Shown in pieces: positions 48,875-60,689 of a stretch of DNA of 64,000 nucleotides; the first letter of the stretch is position 1, and each line of letters starts with the position of its first letter. The position numbers and the translations under genes are program-made. The DNA is from Ptiloglossa arizonensis (lineage: Eukaryota; Arthropoda; Insecta; Hymenoptera; Colletidae), in the NCBI RefSeq assembly GCF_051014685.1, contig NW_027479269.1:105423-169422 (forward strand), written 5' to 3'. The notes below the pieces were generated by a model that was not told the origin of the DNA, searched no databases, and saw only the letters and a list, made by a program, of their open reading frames with translations.

Positions 48875-51800
48875 CAACCATTTCTTGGCTTCAAACTGCC
48901 ATATCTCGCGAACGGTGCGACCTAACCCAAAAATTCCTACTGCACCTGAAAGTAGAAACTCGCCCGATTACAACGGTATGTGTATTTTTTCCCTAGGCCA
49001 TTCTGGTTAAGCGTTTGGAGCAGCAGGATTGCGAAAAATTTGATGTCTTCTCAACCATTTCTTAGCTTCAAACTCCCATATCTCGCGAACGGATGGACCT
49101 AACCCAAAAATTCCTGTTGCATCTGAAATTAGAAACTCGCCCGATTACAACGGTATGTGTATTTTTTCCCTAGGCCATTCTGGCTAAGCGTTTGGAGCAG
49201 CAGAATTGCGAAAAATTTGGTGCCTTCTCAACCATTTCTTGGGTTCAAACTCCCATATCTCGCGGACGGATTGACCTAACCCAAAAATTCCTATTGCATC
49301 TGAAAGTAGATACTCGCCAGAGTACAACGGTATGTTTATTTTTTTGCTAGCCCATTCTGGTCAAGCGTTTGGAGCAGCAGAATTGCGAAAAATTTGTTGT
49401 CTTCTCAACCATTTCTTAGCTTCAAACTCCCATATCTCGCGAACGGATTGACCTAACCCAAAAATTCCTATTGCATCTGAAAGTAGAAACTCGCCCGATT
49501 ACAACGTTATGTTTATTTTTTCCCTAGGCCATTCTGCTTAAGCGTTTGGAGCAGCAGAATTGCGAAAAATTTGTTGTCTTCTCAACCATTTCTTAGCTTC
49601 AAACTCCCATATCTCGCGAACGGATGGACCTAACCCAAAAATCCTGTTGCATCTGAAATTAGAAACTCGCCCGATTACAACGGTATGTGTATTTTTTCCC
49701 TAGGCCATTCTGGTTAAGCGTTTGGAGCAGCAGAATTGCGAAAAATTTTTTGCCTTCTCAACCATTTCTTGGCTTCAAACTGCCATATCTCGCGAACGGA
49801 GCGACCTAACCCAAAAATTCCTATTGCACCTGAAAGTAGAAACTCGCCCGATTACAACGGTATGTGTATTTTTTCCCTAGGCCATTCTGGTTAAGCGTTT
49901 GGAGCAGCAGAAGTGCGAAAAATTTTTTGCCTTCTCAACCATTTCTTGGGTTCAAACTCCCATATCTCGCGGACGGATTGACCTAACCCAAAAATTCCTA
50001 TTGCATCTGAAAGTAGAAACTCGCCAGATTACAACGGTATGTGTATCTTTTTGCTTGCCCATTCTGGTCAAGCGTTTGGAGCAGCAGAATTGCGAAAAAT
50101 TTGTTGTCTTCTCAACCATTTCTTAGCTTCAAACTCCCATATCTCGCGAACGGATTGACCTATCCCAAAAATTCCTATTGCACCTGAAAGTAGAAACTCG
50201 CCCGATTACAACGGTATGTGTATTTTTTCCCTAGGCCATTCTGGTTAAGCGTTTGGAGCAGCAGAAGTGCGAAAAATTTTTTGCCTTCTCAACCATTTCT
50301 TAGCTTCAAACACCCATATCTCGCGAACGGATTGACCTAACCCAAAAATTCTTATTGCATCTGAAAGTAGAAACTCGCCCGATTTCAACGGTATGTGCAT
50401 TTTTTCCCTAGGCCATTCTGGTTAAGCGTTTGGAGCAGCAGATGTGCGAAAAATTTTGTGCCTTCTCAACCATTTCTTGGCTTCAAACTGCCATATCTCG
50501 CGAACGGTGCGACCTAACCCAAAAATTCCTACTGCACCTGAAAGTAGAAACTCGCCCGATTACAACGGTATGTGTATTTTTTCCCTAGGCCATTCTGGTT
50601 AAGCGTTTGGAGCAGCAGAATTGCGAAAAATTTGATGTCTTCTCAACCATTTCTTAGCTTCAAACTCCCATATCTCGCGAACGGATGGACCTAACCCAAA
50701 AATTCCTGTTGCATCTGAAATTAGAAACTCGCCCGATTACAACGGTATGTGTATTTTTTCCCTAGGCCATTCTGGCTAAGCGTTTGGAGCAGCAGAATTG
50801 CGAAAAATTTGGTGCCTTCTCAACCATTTCTTGGGTTCAAACTCCCATATCTCGCGGACGGATTGACCTAACCCAAAAATTCCTATTGCATCTGAAAGTA
50901 GATACTCGCCAGAGTACAACGGTATGTTTATTTTTTTGCTAGCCCATTCTGGTCAAGCGTTTGGAGCAGCAGAATTGCGAAAAATTTGTTGTCTTCTCAA
51001 CCATTTCTTAGCTTCTAACTCCCATATCTCGCGAACGGATTGACCTATCCCAAAAATTCCTATTGCACCTGAAAGTAGAAACTCGCCCGATTAAAACGGT
51101 ATGTGTATTTTTTCCCTAGGCCATTCTGGTTAAGCGGTTGGAGCAGCAGAATTGCGAAAAATTTTGTGCCTTCGCAACCATTTCTTGGCTTCAAACTCCC
51201 ATATCTCGCGAACGGATTGACCTAACCCAAAAATTCCTATTGCATCTGAAAGTAGAAACTCGCCCGATTACAACGTTATGTTTATTTTTTCCCTAGGCCA
51301 TTCTGCTTAAGCGTTTGGAGCAGCAGAATTGCGAAAAATTTGTTGTCTTCTCAACCATTTCTTAGCTTCAAACTCCCATATCTCGCGAACGGATGGACCT
51401 AACCCAAAAATTCCTGTTGCATCTGAAATTAGAAACTCGCCCGATTACAACGGTATGTGTATTTTTTCCCTAGGCCATTCTGGTTAAGCGTTTGGAGCAG
51501 CAGAATTGCGAAAAATTTTTTGCCTTCTCAACCATTTCTTGGCTTCAAACTGCCATATCTCGCGAACGGAGCGACCTAACCCAAAAATTCCTATTGCACC
51601 TGAAAGTAGAAACTCGCCCGATTACAACGGTATGTGTATTTTTTCCCTAGGCCATTCTGGTTAAGCGTTTGGAGCAGCAGAAGTGCGAAAAATTTTTTGC
51701 CTTCTCAACCATTTCTTGGGTTCAAACTCCCATATCTCGCGGACGGATTGACCTAACCCAAAAATTCCTATTGCATCTGAAAGTAGAAACTCGCCAGATT

Positions 51801-52230
51801 ACAACGGTATGTGTATTTTTTTGCTTGCCCATTCTGGTCAAGCGTTTGGAGCAGCAGAATTGCGAAAAATTTGTTGTCTTCTCAACCATTTCTTAGCTTC
51901 AAACTCCCATATCTCGCGAACGGATTGACCTATCCCAAAAATTCCTATTGCACCTGAAAGTAGAAACTCGCCCGATTACAACGGTATGTGTATTTTTTCC
52001 CTAGGCCATTCTGGTTAAGCGTTTGGAGCAGCAGAAGTGCGAAAAATTTTTTGCCTTCTCAACCATTTCTTAGCTTCAAACACCCATATCTCGCGAACGG
52101 ATTGACCTAACCCAAAAATTCTTATTGCATCTGAAAGTAGAAACTCGCCCGATTTCAACGGTATGTGCATTTTTTCCCTAGGCCATTCTGGTTAAGCGTT
52201 TGGAGCAGCAGATGTGCGAAAAATTTTGTG
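48875..52230 (+). repeat. 9/10-monomer tandem repeat with an in-register one-monomer difference
   Basis: The span 48,875-49,455 matches 50,467-51,047 at offset 1,592 (9 x 177 minus the base lost at 49,642). The span from about 49,470 to 50,440 matches 51,239-52,210 at offset 1,769-1,770 (10 x 177). The second copy therefore has one extra complete monomer (gattaaaacgg / gcggttggag type plus ccttcgcaacc). In copy 1 the corresponding monomer is a fusion of its neighbours. Shared rarities are gatactcgccagagtac, gttatgtttatt, cggtgcgacc and gcagatgtgcg. Confidence 0.85.
49631..49650 (+). other. Single-base deletion breaking 177-bp register
   Basis: Reads cccaaaaatcctgttgc where the matching copy 1,769-1,770 bp later reads cccaaaaattcctgttgc. 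One t is missing. This is the last register change before the indel-rich tail. Confidence 0.85.
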
Positions 52231-53430
52231 CCTTCTCAACCATTTCTTGGCTTCAAACTCCCATATCTCGCGAACGGATTGACCTAACCCAAAAATTCCT
52301 ATTGCATCTGAAAGTAGAAACTCGCCCGATTACAACGTTATGTGTATTTTTTCCCTAGGCCATTCTGCTTAAGCGTTTGGAGCAGCAGAATTGCGAAAAA
52401 TTTGTTGTCTTCTCAACCATTTCTTAGCTTCAAACTCCCATATCTCGCGAACGGATGGACCTAACCCAAAAATTCCTGTTGCATCTGAAATTAGAAACTC
52501 GCCCGATTACAACGGTATGTGTATTTTTTCCCTAGGCCATTCTGGTTAAGCGTTTGGAGCAGCAGAATTGCGAAAAATTTTTTGCCTTTTCAACCATTTC
52601 TTGACTTCAAACTCCCATATCTCGCGAACGGATTGACCTAACCCAAAAATTCCTGTTGCGTCTGAAAGTAGAAACTCGCCAGATTACAACGGTATGTGTA
52701 TTTTTTCCCTAGGCCATTCTGGTTAAGCGTTTGGAGCAGCAGAAGTGCGAAAAATTTGATGTCTTCTCAACCATTTCTTAGCTTCAAACTCCCATATCTC
52801 GCGAACGGATGGACCTAACCCAAAAATTCCTGTTGCATCTGAAATTAGAAACTCGCCCGATTACAACGGTATGTGTATTTTTTCCCTAGGCCATTCTGGT
52901 TAAGCGTTTGGAGCAGCAGAATTGCGAAAAATTTTTTGCCTTCTCAACCATTTCTTGACTTCAAACTCCCATATCTCGCGAACGGATTGACCTAACCCAA
53001 AAATTCCTGTTGCGTCTGAAAATAGAAACTCGCCAGATTACAACGGTATGTGTATTTTTTCCCTTGGCCATTCTGCTTAAGCGTTTGGAGCAGCAGAATT
53101 GCGAAAAATTTGTTGTCTTCTCAACCATTTCTTAGCTTCAAACTCCCATATCTCGCGAACGGATGGACCTAACCCAAAAATTCCTGTTGCATCTGAAATT
53201 AGAAACTCGCCCGATTACAACGGTATGTGTATTTTTTTGCTAGCCCATTCTGGTCAAGCGTTTGGAGCAGCAGAATTGCGAAACATTTTTTGCCTTCTCA
53301 ACCATTTCTTAGCTTCAAACTCCCATATCTCGCGAACGGATTGACCTATCCCAAAAATTCCTATTGCACCTGAAAGTAGAAACTCGCCCGATTACAACGG
53401 TATGTGTATTTTTTCCCTAGGCCATTCTGG
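52231..53430 (+). repeat. Satellite monomers, right domain
   Basis: Regular 177-bp monomers carrying cgttatg, ttgatgtc, gcgaaacatttttt and a cccttggcc variant near 53,063. No insert was seen. Confidence 0.75.
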
Positions 53431-56400
53431 TTAAGCGTTTGGAGCAGCAGAATTGCGAAAAATTTTGTGCCTTCGCAACCATTTCTTGGCTTCAAACTCC
53501 CATATCTCGCGAACGGATTGACCTAACCCAAAAATTCCTATTGCATCTGAAAGTAGAAACTCGCCCGATTACAACGTTATGTGTACTTTTTCCCTAGGCC
53601 ATTCTGCTTAAGCGTTTGGAGCAGCAGAATTGCGAAAAATTTGTTGTCTTCTCAACCATTTCTTAGCTTCAAACTCCCATATCTCGCGAACGGATGGACC
53701 TAACCCAAAAATTCCTGTTGCATCTGAAATTAGAAACTCGCCCGATTACAACGGTATGTGTATTTTTTCCCTAGGCCATTCTGGTTAATCGTTTGGAGCA
53801 GCAGAATTGCGAAAAATTTTTTGCCTTCTCAACCATTTCTTGGCTTCAAACTGCCATATCTCGCGAACGGAGCGACCTAACCCAAAAATTCCTATTGCAC
53901 CTGAAAGTAGAAACTCGCCCGATTACAACGGTATGTGTATTTTTTTGCTAGCCCATTCTGGTCAAGCGTTTGGAGCAGCAGAATTGCGAAAAATTTGTTG
54001 TCTTCTCAACCATTTCTTAGCTTCAAACTCCCATATCTCGCGAACGGATTGACCTATCCCAAAAATTCCTATTGCACCTGAAAGTAGAAACTCGCCCGAT
54101 TACAACGGTATGTGTATTTTTTCCCTCGGCCATTCTGGTTAAGCGTTTGGAGCAGCAGAAGTGCGAAAAATTTTTTGCCTTCTCAACCATTTCTTAGCTT
54201 CAAACCCCCATATCTCGCGAACGGATTGACCTAACCCAAAAATTCTTATTGCATCTGAAAGTAGAAACTCGCCCGATTTCAGCGGTATGTGCATTTTTTC
54301 CCTAGGCCATTCTGGTTAAGCGTTTGGAGCAGCAGAATTGCGAAAAATTTTGTGCCTTCTCAACCATTTCTTGGCTTCAAACTCCCATATCTCGCGAACG
54401 GATTGACCTAACCCAAAAATTCCTATTGCATCTGAAAGTAGAAACTCGCCCGATTACAACGTTATGTGTATTTTTTCCCTAGGCCATTCTGCTTAAGCGT
54501 TTGGAGCAGCAGACTTGCGAAAAATTTGTTGTCTTCTCAACCATTTCTTAGCTTCAAACTCCCATATCTCGCGAACGGATGGACCTAACCCAAAAATTCC
54601 TGTTGCATCTGAAATTAGAAACTCGCCCGATTACAACGGTATGTGTATTTTTTCCCTAGGCCATTCTGGTTAAGCGTTTGGAGCAGCAGAATTGCGAAAA
54701 ATTTGGTGCCTTCTCAACCATTTCTTGGGTTCAAACTCCCATATCTCGCGGACGGATTGACCTAACCCAAAAATTCCTGTTGCATCTGAAAGTAGAAACT
54801 CGCCCGATTACAACGGTATGTGTATTTTTTCCCTAGGCCATTCTGGTTAAGCGTTTGGAGCAGCAGAAGTGCGAAAAATTTGTTGTCTTCTCAACCATTT
54901 CTTAGCTTCAAACTCCCATATCTCGCGAACGGATGGACCTTACCCAAAAATTCCTATTGCATCTGAAAGTAGAAACTCGCCCGATTACAACGGTGTGTGT
55001 ATTTTTTTGCTAGCCCATTCTGGTCAAGCGTTTGGAGCAGCAGAATTGCGAAAAATTTGTTGTCTTCTCAACCATTTCTTAGCTTCAAACTCCCATATCT
55101 CGCGAACGGATTGACCTATCCCAAAAATTCCTATTGCACCTGAAAGTAGAAACTCGCCCGATTACAACGGTATGTGTATTTTTTCCCTAGGCCATTCTGG
55201 TTAAGCGTTTGGAGCAGCAGAATTGCGAAAAATTTTGTGCCTTCGCAACCATTTCTTGGCTTCAAACTCCCATATCTCGCGAACGGATTGACCTAACCCA
55301 AAAATTCCTATTGCATCTGAAAGTAGAAACTCGCCCGATTACAACGTTATGTGTACTTTTTCCCTAGGCCATTCTGCTTAAGCGTTTGGAGCAGCAGAAT
55401 TGCGAAAAATTTGTTGTCTTCTCAACCATTTCTTAGCTTCAAACTCCCATATCTCGCGAACGGATGGACCTAACCCAAAAATTCCTGTTGCATCTGAAAT
55501 TAGAAACTCGCCCGATTACAACGGTATGTGTATTTTTTCCCTAGGCCATTCTGGTTAAGCGTTTGGAGCAGCAGAATTGCGAAAAATTTTTTGCCTTCTC
55601 AACCATTTCTTGGCTTCAAACTGCCATATCTCGCGAACGGAGCGACCTAACCCAAAAATTCCTATTGCACCTGAAAGTAGAAACTCGCCCGATTACAACG
55701 GTATGTGTATTTTTTTGCTAGCCCATTCTGGTCAAGCGTTTGGAGCAGCAGAATTGCGAAATATTTGTTGTCTTCTCAACCATTTCTTAGCTTCAAACTC
55801 CCATATCTCGCGAACGGATTGACCTATCCCAAAAATTCCTATTGCACCTGAAAGTAGAAACTCGCCCGATTACAACGGTATGTGTATTTTTTCCCTAGGC
55901 CATTCTGGTTAAGCGTTTGGAGCAGCAGAATTGCGAAAAATTTTTTGCCTTCTCAAACATTTCTTGACTTCAAACTCCCATATCTCGCGAACCTATTGAC
56001 CTAACCCAAAAATTCCTGTTGCGTCTGAAAGTAGAAACTCGCCAGATTACAACGGTATGTGTATTTTTTCCCTAGGCCATTCTGGTTAAGCGTTTGGAGC
56101 AGCAGAAGTGCGAAATATTTGTTGTCTTCTCAACCATTTCTTAGCTTCAAACTCCCATATCTCGCGAACGGATGGACCTAACCCAAAAATTCCTGTTGCA
56201 TCTGAAATTAGAAACTCGCCCGATTACAACGGAATGTGTATTTTTTCCCTAGGCCATTCTGGTTAAGCGTTTGCAGCAGCAGAATGGCGAAACATTTTTT
56301 GCCTTCTCAAACATTTCTTGACTTCAAACTCCCATATCTCGCGAACCTATTGACCTAACCCAAAAATTCCTGTTGCGTCTGAAAGTAGAAACTCGCCAGA

Positions 56401-57530
56401 TTACAACGGTATGTGTATTTTTTCCCTAGGCCATTCTGGTTAAGCGTTTGGAGCAGCAGAAGTGCGAAAAATTTGATGTCTTCTCAACCATTTCTTAACT
56501 TCAAACTCCCATATCTCGCGAACGGATGGACCTAACCCAAAAATTCCTGTTGCATCTGAAATTAGAAACTCGCCCGATTACAACGGTATGTGTATTTTTT
56601 CCCTAGGCCATTCTGGTTAAGCGTTTGGAGCAGCAGAATTGCGAAAAATTTGGTGCCTTCTCAACCATTTCTTGGGTTCAAACTCCCATATCTCGCGGAC
56701 GGATTGACCTAACCCAAAAATTCCTGTTGCATCTGAAAGTAGAAACTCGCCCGATTACAACGGTATGTGTATTTTTTCCCTAGGCCATTCTGGTTAAGCG
56801 TTTGGAGCAGCAGAAGTGCGAAAAATTTGTTGTCTTCTCAACCATTTCTTAGCTTCAAACTCCCATATCTCGCGAACGGATGGACCTTACCCAAAAATTC
56901 CTATTGCATCTGAAAGTAGAAACTCGCCCGATTACAACGGTGTGTGTATTTTTTTGCTAGCCCATTCTGGTCAAGCGTTTGGAGCAGCAGAATTGCGAAA
57001 AATTTGTTGTCTTCTCAACCATTTCTTAGCTTCAAACTCCCATATCTCGCGAACGGATTGACCTATCCCAAAAATTCCTATTGCACCTGAAAGTAGAAAC
57101 TCGCCCGATTACAACGGTATGTGTATTTTTTCCCTAGGCCATTCTGGTTAAGCGTTTGGAGCAGCAGAATTGCGAAAAATTTTGTGCCTTCGCAACCATT
57201 TCTTGGCTTCAAACTCCCATATCTCGCGAACGGATTGACCTAACCCAAAAATTCCTATTGCATCTGAAAGTAGAAACTCGCCCGATTACAACGTTATGTG
57301 TACTTTTTCCCTAGGCCATTCTGCTTAAGCGTTTGGAGCAGCAGAATTGCGAAAAATTTGTTGTCTTCTCAACCATTTCTTAGCTTCAAACTCCCATATC
57401 TCGCGAACGGATGGACCTAACCCAAAAATTCCTGTTGCATCTGAAATTAGAAACTCGCCCGATTACAACGGTATGTGTATTTTTTCCCTAGGCCATTCTG
57501 GTTAAGCGTTTGGAGCAGCAGAATTGCGAA
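53431..57530 (+). repeat. 10- and 11-monomer tandem steps
   Basis: The cgttatgtgtac variant occurs at about 53,575, 55,345 and 57,292, offsets 1,770 (10 x 177) and 1,947 (11 x 177). The ggaccttaccc variant occurs near 54,931 and 56,878 (1,947). The ctgccat / cggagcgacc monomer near 53,850 recurs at 55,620 (1,770). The gcgaacctattg variant occurs at 55,991, 56,345 (2 monomers on) and 57,584 (7 monomers on), so smaller steps are nested inside. Confidence 0.8.
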
Positions 57531-58565
57531 AAATTTTTTGCCTTCTCAAACATTTCTTGACTTCAAACTCCCATATCTCGCGAACCTATTGACCTAACCC
57601 AAAAATTCCTGTTGCGTCTGAAAGTAGAAACTCGCCAGATTACAACGGTATGTGTATTTTTTCCCTAGGCCATTCTGGTTAAGCGTTTGGAGCAGCAGAA
57701 GTGCGAAATATTTGTTGTCTTCTCAACCATTTCTTAGCTTCAAACTCCCATATCTCGCGAACGGATGGACATAACCCAAAAATTCCTGTTGCATCTGAAA
57801 TTAGAAACTCGCCCGATTACAACGGAATGTGTATTTTTTCCCTAGGCCATTCTGGTTAAGCGTTTGGAGCAGCAGAAGTGCGAAAAATTTTTTGCCTTCT
57901 CAACCATTTCTTGGGTTCAAACTCCCATGTCTCGCGAACGGATTGACCTAACCCAAAAATTCCTATTGCATCTGAAAGTAGAAACTCGCCAGATTACAAC
58001 GGTATGTGTATTTTTTCCCTAGGCCATTCTGGTTAAGCGTTTGGAGCAGCAGAAGTGCGAAAAATTTGATGTCTTCTCAACCAGTTCTTAGCTTCAAACT
58101 CCCATATCTCGCGAACGGATGGACTTAACACAAAAATTCCTGTTGCATCTGAAATTAGAAACTCGCCCGATTACATCGGTATGTGTATTTTTTCCCTAGG
58201 CCAATCTGGTTAAGCGTTTGGAGCAGCAGAATTGCGAAAAATTTTTTGCCTTCTCAACCATTTCTTGACTTCAAACTCCCATATCTCGCGAACGGATTGA
58301 CCTAACCCAAAAATTCCTGTTGCGTCTGAAAATAGAAACTCGCCAGATTACAACGGTATGTGTATTTTTTCCCTAGGCCATTCTGCTTAAGCGTTTGGAG
58401 CAGCAGAATTGCGAAAAATTTGTTGTCTTCTCAACCATTTCTTAGCTTCAAACTCCCATATCTCGCGAACGGATGGACCTAACCCAAAAATTCCTGTTGC
58501 ATCTGAAATTAGAAACTCGCCCGATTACAACGGTATGTGTATTTTTTCCCTAGGCCATTCTGGTT
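57531..58565 (+). repeat. Satellite monomers, right domain
   Basis: Regular monomers with several private substitutions in one unit near 58,080-58,210 (accagttcttag, ggacttaacac, attacatcgg, ggccaatctgg), a more diverged monomer than its neighbours. Register is maintained. Confidence 0.75.
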
Positions 58566-60689
58566 AAGCGTTTGGAGCAGCAGAATTGCGAAAAATTTTT
58601 TGCCTTCTCAACCATTTCTTGACTTCAAACTCCCATATCTCGCGAACGGATTGACCTAACCCAAAAATTCCTGTTGCGTCTGAAAATAGAAACCCGCCAG
58701 ATTACAACGGTATGTGTATTTTTTCCCTAGGCCATTCTGGTTAAGCGTTTGGAGCAGCAGAATTGCGAAAAATTTGGTGCCTTCTCAACCACTTCTTGGG
58801 TTCAAACACCCATATCTCGCCGACGGATGGACCTAACCCAAAAATTCCTATTGCATCTGAAAGTAGAAACTCGCCCGATTACAACGGTATGTGTATTTTT
58901 TCCCTAGGCCATTCTGCTTAAGCGTTTGGAGCAGCAGAATTGCGAAAAATTTGTTGTCTTCTCAACCATTTCTTAGCTTCAAACTCCCATATCTCGCGAA
59001 CGGATTGACCTATCCCAAAAATTCCTATTGCACCTGAAAGTAGAAACTCGCCCGATTACAACGGTATGTGTATTTTTTCCCTAGGCCATTCTGGTTAAGC
59101 GTTTGGAGCAGCAGAAGTGCAAAAAATTTTTTGCCTTCTCAAACATTTCTTAGCTTCAAACCCCCATATCTCGCGAACGGATTGATCTAACCCAAAAATT
59201 CTTATTGCATCTGAAAGTAGAAACTCGCCCGATTTCAACGGTATGTGCATTTTTTCCCTAGGCCATTCTGGTTAAGCGTTTGGAGCCGCAGAATTGCGAA
59301 AAATTTTGTACCTTCGCAACCATTTCTTGGCTTCAAACTCCCATATCTCGCGAATGGATTGACCTAACCCAAAAATTCCTATTGCATCTGAAAGTAGAAA
59401 CTCGCCCGATTACAACGGTATGTGTATTTTTTCCCTAGGCCATTCTGCTTAAGCGTTTGGAGCAGCAGAATTGCGAAAAATTTGTTGTCTTCTCAACCAT
59501 TTCTTAGCTTCAAACTCCCATATCTCGCGAACGGATGGACCTAACCCAAAAATTCCTGTTGCATCTGAAAGTAGAAACTCGCCCGATTTCAACGGTATGT
59601 GCATTTTTTCCCTAGGCCATTCTGGTTAAGCGTTTGGAGCAGCAGAATTGCGAAAAATTTTTTGCCTTCTCAACCATTTCTTGACTTCAAACTCCCATAT
59701 CTCGCGAACGGATTGACCTAACCCAAAAATTCCTGTTGCGTCTGAAAATAGAAACTCGCCCGATTACAACGGTATGTTTATTTTTTCCCTAGGCCATTCT
59801 GCTTAAGCGTTTGGAGCAGCAGAATTGCGAAAAATTTGTTGTCTTCTCAACCATTTCTTAGCTTCAAACTCCCATATCTCGCGAACGGATGGACCTAACC
59901 CAAAAATTCCTGTTGCATCTGAAATTAGAAACTCGCCCGATTACAACGGTATGTGTATTTTTTCCCTAGGCCATTCTGGTTAAGCGTTTGGAGCAGCAGA
60001 ATTGCGAAAAATTTTTTGCCTTCTCAACCACTTCTTGGGTTCAAACACCCATATCTCGCGGACGGATGGACCTAACCCAAAAATTCCTATTGCATCTGAA
60101 AGTAGAAACTCGCCCGATTACAACGGTATGTGTATTTTTTCCCTAGGCCATTCTGCTTAAGCGTTTGGAGCAGCAGAATTGCGAAAAATTTGTTGTCTTC
60201 TCAACCATTTCTTAGCTTCAAACTCCCATATCTCGCGAACGGATTGACCTATCCCAAAAATTCCTATTGCACCTGAAAGTAGAAACTCGCCCGATTACAA
60301 CGGTATGTGTATTTTTTCCCTAGGCCATTCTGGTTAAGCGTTTGGAGCAGCAGAAGTGCGAAAAATTTTGTGCCTTCTCAACCATTTCTTGGCTTCAAAC
60401 TCCCATATCTCGCGAACGGATTGACCTAACCCAAAAATTCCTATTGCATCTGAAAGTAGAATCTCGCCCGATTACAACGGTATGTGTGTTTTTTGCCTAG
60501 GCCATTCTGCTTAAGCGTTTGGAGCAGCAGAATTGCGAAAAATTTGTTGTCTTCTCAACCATTTCTTAGCTTCAAACTCCCATATCTCGCGAACGGATGG
60601 ACCTAACCCAAAAATTCCTGTTGCATCTGAAATTAGAAACTCGCCCGATTACAACGGTATGTGTATTTCTTCGCTAGCCCATTCTGGTC
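58566..60689 (+). repeat. 12-monomer higher-order repeat, copy 1 (2,124 bp)
   Basis: The markers gaaacccgcc, ctcgccgacgg (near 58,817 / 60,941), ttgcaaaaaatttttt form at 59,119 / 61,243, ggagccgcag, ttgtaccttcgc and gcgaatggattg all recur 2,124 bp (12 x 177) later. Matching starts after the ggttaag / ggtcaag difference at 58,565 against 60,689. Confidence 0.88.
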
